Source of the DNA: an archaeon
Lineage (GTDB): Archaea; Thermoproteota; Nitrososphaeria; Nitrososphaerales; Gagatemarchaeaceae
Direction: 5' to 3'
Assembly: GCA_021823325.1 (NCBI GenBank)
Contig: JAKAOG010000002.1
Location: 188,194-252,193, forward strand
Length of the DNA stretch: 64,000 nt
A model generated the notes under the pieces. That model ran no database searches. It worked only from the letters and a program-made list of their open reading frames with translations, and was not told where the DNA came from. Both the position numbers and the translations under genes were made by a program. Of this stretch, positions 58,607 to 64,000 are shown piece after piece. Position 1 is the first letter of the stretch; each line of letters opens with the position of its first letter.

Positions 58607-58958
58607 AGACCTGGAGCGACGGCTCGATGGCGCTCGACACTATGTTGGTGAACTGGCTGAAGAGTCGGTCACAGAACTGGACGCCGGCTGCCGTCAGCGA
58701 ATACACGGTCCGAGTCTTGCGGCCGACGTTGTCCGCGCTTGGCTCGACAAAACCGTGTTCCTCGAGGAGCTTCAAGAACGGATACACGAGGCTCGGGCTC
58801 GCGGTCCGGCCGAGACGCTTTTCGATGCTCGACATGATCTCATAGCCGTGCTTCCCGCCCTCGTAGAGGAGGAGCAGCACGTAGAACCTTGAGAAGTCGG
58901 TGAGAAGCGACCGTCCTTCCAAGCGCCTGTCCTCTGAAGAAGTCGGTCTCGTTTTCAA
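58482..58958 (-). CDS. PadR-family regulator with C-terminal TRASH metal domain
   Basis: From TTG 58958 the protein has 158 residues. The N-terminal PadR winged helix has [20 protein letters not shown] and helix [19 protein letters not shown]. The C-terminus has four or five Cys: [12 protein letters not shown] then [10 protein letters not shown], the TRASH pattern (Cys-x2-Cys ... Cys-Cys-x2-Cys) that senses heavy metals in archaeal copper regulators. It likely represses the copper ATPase operon and binds Cu. A TATA at 58984-58993 (minus) supports this start. Two palindromes over the start region could be its operator. Confidence 0.88.
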   Translation of the reverse strand: MKTRPTSSEDRRLEGRSLLTDFSRFYVLLLLYEGGKHGYEIMSSIEKRLGRTASPSLVYPFLKLLEEHGFVEPSADNVGRKTRTVYSLTAAGVQFCDRLFSQFTNIVSSAIEPSLQVCAHCGCRVYKDAYIQRVRGEDLAFCCKYCARSFLRGTKGGA

Positions 58959-58975
58959 GATATATCTCTCAGAGA
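58958..58975. promoter_or_regulatory. Candidate operator: two overlapping palindromes at the PadR start
   Basis: AGATATATCT (58958-58967), a perfect 10-base palindrome, overlaps TCTCTCAGAGA (58965-58975), a perfect 11-base palindrome around its central C. They lie between the TATA element and the PadR start and would cover the transcript start, the expected place for autorepression. Confidence 0.45.
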
Positions 58976-58983
58976 CACATCCG

Positions 58984-58993
58984 GGATTTAAAA
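58984..58993 (-). promoter_or_regulatory. TATA element of the copper-cassette operon
   Basis: Minus-strand CTTTTAAATC, 31 bases before TTG 58958. It faces the divergent peptidase gene and could also function in that direction. Confidence 0.5.
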
Positions 58994-59095
58994 GTGGCGA
59001 ATGGATCCGAGTCGAGTCCTGCGGTGCGACGGCTTGCGTCCGTGACGAGTCCAAGGTTTATCTCCGGTGCGGGAGGGGCAGGATTCAGACAGACC

Positions 59096-60454
59096 GTGGT
59101 GAGCAACGCGTTCTCAGAATATGTGGAGAACCACCTTGACGCCTTCGCCAAAGACATCATCAGGCTGTCAGCCCAGAGGAGCGTCTCGGCCAGGAAGGAG
59201 GGGGTCGAGGAGTGCAGCATCCTCGTGGAGAAGATGCTGAAGGAAGTCGGAGCCGCCACCCGGGTCCTGAAGCTCGAAGGGGCGCCGCCGCTTGTGTACG
59301 GGGAGGTGAAGTCAAAGAAAGGAGGCAAGACAATCCTGTTCTACAACCACTACGACGTCCAGCCTGAAGAGCCTCTGGAGCTGTGGAAGTCGCCACCGTT
59401 CAAGCCAGAGGTGAGGGACGGGGTCATCTACGGCCGGGGGGTGTCGGACGACAAGGGAGAGCTGGTGTCGAGGCTCAAGATCGTGGAGTCTTTTCTCAAG
59501 GCCGACGGAGACCTCCCCTGCAACGTGAAGTTCTGCTTCGAAGGCGAGGAAGAGACAGGGAGCGTGCACCTCGGGGACTACGTGGAGAAGTACGGGGAGC
59601 TGTTCAAGGCGGACGCGGTGGTCTGGGAGTACGGGACGGTGGACGCCAAGGGGACTCCGATGGTCACCCTAGGGGTCAAAGGTATGATCTACGTGGAGTT
59701 CGTGGTGAAGTCGCTGTCGCAGGACGCCCACAGCAGCCTTGCGGCGGTCCTCCCGAGCGCCCCATGGAGGCTGGTCAGGCTGTTGAACTCGCTGAAGGAC
59801 GAGAACGAGCGGGTGCTCGTCCCGGGGTGGTACGACGGGGTCACCGACCTCTCCGAGGACGAGCTCAACGTGCTTCAGGCGATGCCGTTCGAAGGAGCGG
59901 AGTATCTGAAGACCTATGGGGCGGAAAAGCTGCTCGGAGGCATGAGCGATGGTCTGGCGAAGAAGGCCCTGGTGCAGAGGCCTACTGGGAACATAGCAGG
60001 CATCTGGGGAGGGTACACAGGGCCGGGACCGAAGACGGTCCTCCCCAAGGAGGTCCATGCGAAGCTGGACTTCCGGCTGGTCCCGGAGCAGGACCCCGAC
60101 GACCTCCTGAAGAAACTCAGGAAGCACCTCGACACCAACGGGTTCGCTGACGTCGAGATGAAGCTCGAGAGCATGGAGCCCGCAGCAAGGACGTCCTACA
60201 AGCATCCGTTCGCCCAGGCAGCGATGGCCGCCGCAGAGAAGACGTACGGCAAGAAACCCATAGTGGAGATTGGGTCTCCGGGGACGGGGCCCCTCTACTT
60301 GTTCACACGGAAGTACGACATGCCTTCCGTCGATATCGGGGTGTCGGCCACCGATGGGGGGATCCACGCACCCAACGAGAACCTGAAGCTTGAGAACCTG
60401 AGGAAGGGGATGATCTGGATAGCAGAGACGATGGAGATCTTCTCCGCATCGTAG
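59096..60454 (+). CDS. M20-family metallopeptidase (dipeptidase-like)
   Basis: From GTG 59096 the product is 452 residues, normal for M20 dipeptidases; TATA-like GGTTTATC at 59055-59062 favours it, and the extension to 58994 is unlikely. Metal-binding motifs: FYNHYDVQPEEP (His and Asp), YGRGVSDDKGELVS (bridging Asp), FCFEGEEETGSVH (catalytic and metal Glu), VWEYGT, and the lid contacts HSSLAAVLPSAPW. Final ligand His near GIHAPNENLK. It hydrolyses dipeptides or N-acyl amino acids. Next to a saccharopine-dehydrogenase-like gene. Confidence 0.9.
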   Translation: MVSNAFSEYVENHLDAFAKDIIRLSAQRSVSARKEGVEECSILVEKMLKEVGAATRVLKLEGAPPLVYGEVKSKKGGKTILFYNHYDVQPEEPLELWKSPPFKPEVRDGVIYGRGVSDDKGELVSRLKIVESFLKADGDLPCNVKFCFEGEEETGSVHLGDYVEKYGELFKADAVVWEYGTVDAKGTPMVTLGVKGMIYVEFVVKSLSQDAHSSLAAVLPSAPWRLVRLLNSLKDENERVLVPGWYDGVTDLSEDELNVLQAMPFEGAEYLKTYGAEKLLGGMSDGLAKKALVQRPTGNIAGIWGGYTGPGPKTVLPKEVHAKLDFRLVPEQDPDDLLKKLRKHLDTNGFADVEMKLESMEPAARTSYKHPFAQAAMAAAEKTYGKKPIVEIGSPGTGPLYLFTRKYDMPSVDIGVSATDGGIHAPNENLKLENLRKGMIWIAETMEIFSAS

Positions 60455-60477
60455 CCGACGGTTCGACCCTCAGCTCG

Positions 60478-60486
60478 TTCATTAAG
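60478..60486 (+). promoter_or_regulatory. TATA element of the dehydrogenase gene
   Basis: TTCATTAAG, centred 26 bases before GTG 60509, predicts a leaderless transcript. Confidence 0.5.
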
Positions 60487-60508
60487 AGGCAGCCTCGGGC
60501 CAGACGGC

Positions 60509-61639
60509 GTGAAAGTAGGGGTACTCGGCTCAGGCCTGATGGGCTCGGTGATCGGATGGGACCTCGCGAAGTCTGACGGGGTAGACGAGGTCGTCGTCGC
60601 TGACATCGACGAAGACAGGCTGAGGGCGCTCAAGCGGAGGTCGCCAGGGAAGAAGCTGGCGGTGGAGGCGCTCGACATCAAAGAGAGGAAGAAGGTCGTC
60701 GACTTTCTAAGGAGGTTCGACGTCTCAGCTTCGGCGCTCCCTCACGGCGTCGTCCACCTATCCGACCTCGCAGCGGTCGCAGCCGGCGCAAAGATGGTCA
60801 ACATCGCGTTCGAGGACGAACAGATGGCGCTCGACGCCGATGCGAGGAAGTCAGGCGCCCTTCTGATCCCTGGATGCGGAGTCGCGCCGGGGCTCGGCGG
60901 GATACTGCTCACCCACGCGCTGGAGGAACTTGGAGGCGGGGACGAGGGCCACATCCTGGTCGGCGGGATCCCTGAGCACCCGGAGCCTCCCTTCAACTAC
61001 AGGCTGGTGTTCTCCGTCGTGGGACTGCTCAGGGAGTACATCGACGAAGCGAGGATAGTCAGGAACGGGAAGATGATCAAGGTCAAGCCCTTCTCGATGG
61101 TCGAGAGCTATGAATTCCCGGAACCGGTCGGACGCCTCGAGGGGTTTCCAACAGACGGGTTGGCGAGCCTGGTCTACACGATGAAGGGGATGAAGACGCT
61201 GGACGAGATAACGCTGAGGTGGCCCGGACACGCGGAAAAGATGAACGTCCTGATGGAGTCAGGCTTCTTTTCGCGCGAAAAGGTCAGGGTCGGAGACGCG
61301 GACATCTCTCCGCTGGAACTTTCCTGGGCGGTCCTTGGAAGGTTGCTTTCCGAGGGTGACCGCCACGATATAACGGTCATGCGCGTCACAGCGACAGGAA
61401 AGCGCGGAAGGATAGACTACGATCTAGTGGACAGGTACGATGAGGCAGACTCGGTGACGTCCATGGGAAAGACCACGGGATACACCGCCTCCATAGTGGC
61501 CCAGATGGTTGGAGAAGGGACGGTCGGCGGCAGGGGGGTCGTCCCACCGGAGACAGCAGTGACCGGCAGAGCGGTCGAGGCGCTGATTTCAGAGCACGCG
61601 AAGAGGGGCGTGAAGATAGCGAAGCGCAGGAGCCGGTAA
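60509..61639 (+). CDS. Saccharopine-dehydrogenase-like / lysine 6-dehydrogenase-like protein
   Basis: A 376-residue Rossmann enzyme. MKVGVLGSGLMGSVIGWDLA binds NAD(P); VVVADIDEDRLRALK is the second strand with the acidic residue selecting NAD. FDVSASALPHGVVHLSDLAA and LLIPGCGVAPGLGGILL (about residues 70 and 117) are typical of saccharopine dehydrogenase and lysine 6-dehydrogenase relatives. It likely oxidises an amino group of a lysine-like amino acid, with substrate unproven. GTG start, leaderless; it follows the M20 peptidase by 54 bases. Confidence 0.85.
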   Translation: MKVGVLGSGLMGSVIGWDLAKSDGVDEVVVADIDEDRLRALKRRSPGKKLAVEALDIKERKKVVDFLRRFDVSASALPHGVVHLSDLAAVAAGAKMVNIAFEDEQMALDADARKSGALLIPGCGVAPGLGGILLTHALEELGGGDEGHILVGGIPEHPEPPFNYRLVFSVVGLLREYIDEARIVRNGKMIKVKPFSMVESYEFPEPVGRLEGFPTDGLASLVYTMKGMKTLDEITLRWPGHAEKMNVLMESGFFSREKVRVGDADISPLELSWAVLGRLLSEGDRHDITVMRVTATGKRGRIDYDLVDRYDEADSVTSMGKTTGYTASIVAQMVGEGTVGGRGVVPPETAVTGRAVEALISEHAKRGVKIAKRRSR

Positions 61640-61649
61640 GCTCCTCGGG

Positions 61650-63137
61650 CTATCTCCTTACTCGCTCGCTGGACTCGCTAAGCTGAAGCGAGATGTGCTT
61701 GGTCTGGAGAAACTCCGAAAGACCCTCCATCCCCGTCTCACGACCGAGTCCGCTCTGCTTGTAGCCTCCGAAGGGCACCTCGGGCCCGGGGTTGAGGTGG
61801 CGGTTGACCCACAGGGTGCCAGTCCTCGTCCCCTGAGCGACCTTCATGATCCTGGTGAGGCTCTTTGACCAGATGTCCCCCGCCAGTCCAAAGGCTGTGT
61901 CGTTTGAGATGGAGATCGCGTCATCCTCGTCCCTGAAGGGGAGGACGCAGAGGACCGGCCCGAAGATCTCCTCTTTGAATATCTTCATTCCGCGTTCCAC
62001 TTCTTCGAACACCGTCGGCTGGACGAAGTATCCCCTTCCGAAGTCTCCATCGACGAGGCGCCTCCCCCCTAGAGAAAGATGGGCGCCTTCGTCCGTCCCA
62101 GACTGCACGTAGCCCAGCACGCGCTTCATCTGTGGCTCTGAGATGATGGGCCCCATCTCTGTCGCGGGGTCCATCCCGTTCCCCACTTTGATGGCCGAAG
62201 CCGCCTGGAGAAAGCTCCTCATGAACGGGCCATAGATCGTCTCCTGCACCAGGAGCCTCGACCCTGCGTTGCATGACTGCCCTGCGCTTCGGAAGATGGA
62301 CCAGATCGCACCGCGGAGCGCGGCCTCCATGTTCGCGTCGTCGAAGACGACGTTGGCTGACTTCCCTCCGCACTCCAGGTTGATCTTTTTGAGGTTCACA
62401 GACGCCTGTTCCATTATCTTCTTTCCCGTCTCTGTCGATCCGGTGAAAGAGATCTTGTCCACCTTCAGGCTCCTAACGAGCTCCATGCCAGCAGACTCCC
62501 CCGGCCCTGTCACGGCGTTCACCACGCCCGGAGGGAGGCCCTGGAGCGTGCTGATGAGCTTCATCAGCTCCATTGTGATCCCCGAAGTATGGCTCGAAGG
62601 CTTGACGACGACCGTGCATCCTGCGGCAAGGGAGGGCCCGAGCTTCCACGAGAGGAGCGAGATCGGAGAATTCCACGGGACGATCAGGCCGCAGACCCCT
62701 ATCGGCTCATGGACGACCAGGCTGATGTCCGTCCCGCTGTACCTCGGGACCTTGCCTGTGACGTGTCTGGCCGCAGAAGCGTAATACTCGAGGACGTTCG
62801 CGGCGTTCAAGAGCTCCCCCTTGGAGTCGGCCAGGGGCTTCCCGTTCTCCAGCGTCAGGAGCTGGGTCAGGTTGTCTATGTCTCTGCGGATGATCTCTGA
62901 GATGTCTCGGAGGACACGGGCGCGCTCTGACGGGCGCTTCGAGCTCCACACCCCCGAGTCGAACGCCTTCCTTGCTTCATCTACCGCGAAGGCGACGTCA
63001 TCCGCGGTCGACTTCGCTGCCTTGGTCACAAGGTCCCCCGTAGCGGGGTTCCTGCTGTCTATCGTGCCGCCCTTGGTCTCGACCCATTTCCCTCCGATAT
63101 AGTTTGAGTAGGTGCGAACCTCGTAGCTGGTCTGCAT
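61650..63137 (-). CDS. Aldehyde dehydrogenase
   Basis: From ATG 63137 the protein has 495 residues; the frame is open to 63203 but that lies upstream of the TATA at 63161-63170. Beginning MQTSYEVRTYSNYIGGKW, it carries PWNSPISLLSWKLGPSLAAG, FTGSTETGKKIM, general base Glu in INLECGGKSANVV, nucleophile Cys in GQSCNAGSR and EEIFGPVLCVLP. It oxidises an aldehyde to an acid with NAD(P)+. Preceded by an acetoacetate-decarboxylase-like gene in the same direction. Substrate not determinable. Confidence 0.9.
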   Translation of the reverse strand: MQTSYEVRTYSNYIGGKWVETKGGTIDSRNPATGDLVTKAAKSTADDVAFAVDEARKAFDSGVWSSKRPSERARVLRDISEIIRRDIDNLTQLLTLENGKPLADSKGELLNAANVLEYYASAARHVTGKVPRYSGTDISLVVHEPIGVCGLIVPWNSPISLLSWKLGPSLAAGCTVVVKPSSHTSGITMELMKLISTLQGLPPGVVNAVTGPGESAGMELVRSLKVDKISFTGSTETGKKIMEQASVNLKKINLECGGKSANVVFDDANMEAALRGAIWSIFRSAGQSCNAGSRLLVQETIYGPFMRSFLQAASAIKVGNGMDPATEMGPIISEPQMKRVLGYVQSGTDEGAHLSLGGRRLVDGDFGRGYFVQPTVFEEVERGMKIFKEEIFGPVLCVLPFRDEDDAISISNDTAFGLAGDIWSKSLTRIMKVAQGTRTGTLWVNRHLNPGPEVPFGGYKQSGLGRETGMEGLSEFLQTKHISLQLSESSERVRR

Positions 63138-63160
63138 CAAGTCAGGTCGTGCCAGGGTTT

Positions 63161-63170
63161 TGATATAAAT
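63161..63170 (-). promoter_or_regulatory. TATA element of the second aldehyde dehydrogenase
   Basis: Minus-strand ATTTATATCA, 29 bases before ATG 63137. Confidence 0.55.
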
Positions 63171-63206
63171 CTGACATCCCGCGGAAATCCGCCGCCCGAG
63201 CACTGC

Positions 63207-63953
63207 TCAGGTGAGGACTTTCGAGCCGGAGATGGTGAACCCGCTCTTGTATGACGCAGCTGAGATTGGGTGGACGTCACCGACCTCGATGCTCGTCTTG
63301 AGCGAGCCTGTACCGACCCAGACGTCGGAGACCTTCGAATTGGACTTCAGGATCTCGACCGGTTCGTCTACCCCCGTCTGGCTTTCATGGGTGGAGGGAT
63401 ACATCCTCATGCCGAAGGTCGTGCCAAACGAGACCAGGTCCGAAGGCGACCCTTGCCTGATGACTTTGACCGATATTGAGAGAGTCGGGTCGGGCCCTTT
63501 GACGCAGAACCCTCCGAACTCTGTGCCTGGGGCCACAGGTCCCAGACCTGGGTTCAGCGGGTGGAGCTTGGTCAACGATATCCTATCGGCAAGCCTCTTC
63601 TGGTAACCGTTCAACAGGCCCCTCAGCAGTGACCACTCTGTGGTGACCCACATTACCGGATAGTAGACTCCCGGCCTCCCTTTGTAACTGCACTTGACTC
63701 CCAAAGCGGCCTCGTTGTAGAGGGTCCTGTCAGGCCTTGTTGCGACCATGTCACGCGACGCGTCGCTGACGGAGACGATCTCGCATATGTAGGCGACGCA
63801 CATCCCATCGTCGACGACGAACGGGGAGGGGACCAGGTTCTTGAGCAGCCTCTGCTCTCCTTTGAAGTACACAGCGATGTAGTCGGCGCCGTAGTGCCAA
63901 GGGCCCTCTTCTATGGCGGAAGTACGACCAGGGGCGAGGGGATGGTCGAGCAC
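63207..63953 (-). CDS. Acetoacetate decarboxylase-family protein
   Basis: A 248-residue protein of the acetoacetate decarboxylase (ADC) family. YYPVMWVTTEWSLLRG (about residues 97-112) and GYQKRLADRISLTKLHP (about 116-132), with a Lys that would form the Schiff base, match the ADC core; ADC typically decarboxylates acetoacetate or hydrates and cleaves related 2-ketones. GTG 63953 has a TATA-like CTTTTTACC near 63981-63989. The frame upstream stays open to the window end, so a start beyond the edge cannot be excluded. Confidence 0.78.
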   Translation of the reverse strand: MLDHPLAPGRTSAIEEGPWHYGADYIAVYFKGEQRLLKNLVPSPFVVDDGMCVAYICEIVSVSDASRDMVATRPDRTLYNEAALGVKCSYKGRPGVYYPVMWVTTEWSLLRGLLNGYQKRLADRISLTKLHPLNPGLGPVAPGTEFGGFCVKGPDPTLSISVKVIRQGSPSDLVSFGTTFGMRMYPSTHESQTGVDEPVEILKSNSKVSDVWVGTGSLKTSIEVGDVHPISAASYKSGFTISGSKVLT

Positions 63954-64000
63954 CTGGATGCTGCGGTAGTCAAAGGTAAAAAGGTTGGTCGGCGCGAGGG

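Noticed and set aside
1..64000. CRISPR array, insertion sequence or prophage
   Set aside because: No regularly spaced repeats, transposase, integrase or phage proteins were seen in the sequence or translations.

Overview
The window is a compact, GC-rich archaeal chromosome segment. The evidence is archaeal throughout: archaeal-type uS10, aspartate carbamoyltransferase with a zinc-binding PyrI subunit, the aconitase-X-type phosphomevalonate dehydratase of the archaeal mevalonate route, and a tRNA-Ser with a canonical 37/38 intron and no encoded CCA. AT-rich TATA elements lie about 26-30 bases upstream of ATG, GTG or TTG starts, so most transcripts look leaderless. Many starts are TTG or GTG. 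The gene mix (double cupredoxin, CBS and UspA proteins, PadR/TRASH copper regulation, HemQ-type heme genes) suggests a member of Thermoproteota related to Nitrososphaeria; that placement is inference. No CRISPR array, insertion sequence, phage gene or origin was seen, and no gene-free stretch exceeds 300 bases.

Layout. 1-6.7 kb: a truncated sugar-nucleotide-type dehydrogenase, small unknown proteins, a CBS/UspA stress pair, a winged-helix regulator coupled to a membrane protein, a family I CoA-transferase and a secreted double cupredoxin. 6.8-13 kb: an enolase-superfamily enzyme, the phosphomevalonate dehydratase pair with a HAD phosphatase, and an iron alcohol dehydrogenase followed by an aldehyde dehydrogenase. 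13.1-18.7 kb: a six-gene operon of a MoxR AAA+ ATPase, a DUF58 protein, integral membrane proteins and two secreted or anchored proteins, probably a cell-surface assembly system. 18.8-22.3 kb: a cyclic-nucleotide-binding-domain protein, a TIM-barrel isomerase, uS10, an epimerase and a Nudix enzyme.

22.3-29.4 kb holds de novo pyrimidine synthesis as two divergent transcripts: carAB leftward and pyrB-pyrI-pyrC rightward. 32.9-40.7 kb is an overlapping heme operon, hemA-hemC-hemD-hemB-hemQ-hemL-hemE-hemH. It runs from glutamyl-tRNA to uroporphyrinogen III and then, judging from HemE, ferrochelatase and HemQ, along the coproporphyrin-dependent branch; the coproporphyrinogen oxidase is not in the window. 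An ABC exporter pair, a VOC protein, the intron-containing tRNA-Ser(UGA) and a GNAT protein follow.

44-50.5 kb carries a CoA-thioester (beta-oxidation or lower phenylacetate-like) cluster: 3-hydroxyacyl-CoA dehydrogenase, hotdog thioesterase, two crotonases, a NIF3-like protein, thiolase and aldehyde dehydrogenase. 50.5-55.8 kb has a corrinoid adenosyltransferase, DUF2203, amidohydrolase, Bcp peroxiredoxin, membrane and small proteins, and malic enzyme. 56-59 kb is a copper cassette: PadR-TRASH regulator, YHS-containing P1B ATPase, CopZ-like chaperone and a 47-residue YHS protein. 59-64 kb ends with an M20 peptidase, a saccharopine-reductase-like dehydrogenase, another aldehyde dehydrogenase and an acetoacetate-decarboxylase-like protein.

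The genome is tightly packed. Five convergent gene pairs share a single YTAG tetranucleotide as both stop codons, and several divergent pairs share one TATA region. Three genes (carB, the copper ATPase and DUF2203) have family-conserved sequence extending upstream of, or awkwardly placed relative to, any canonical start codon.
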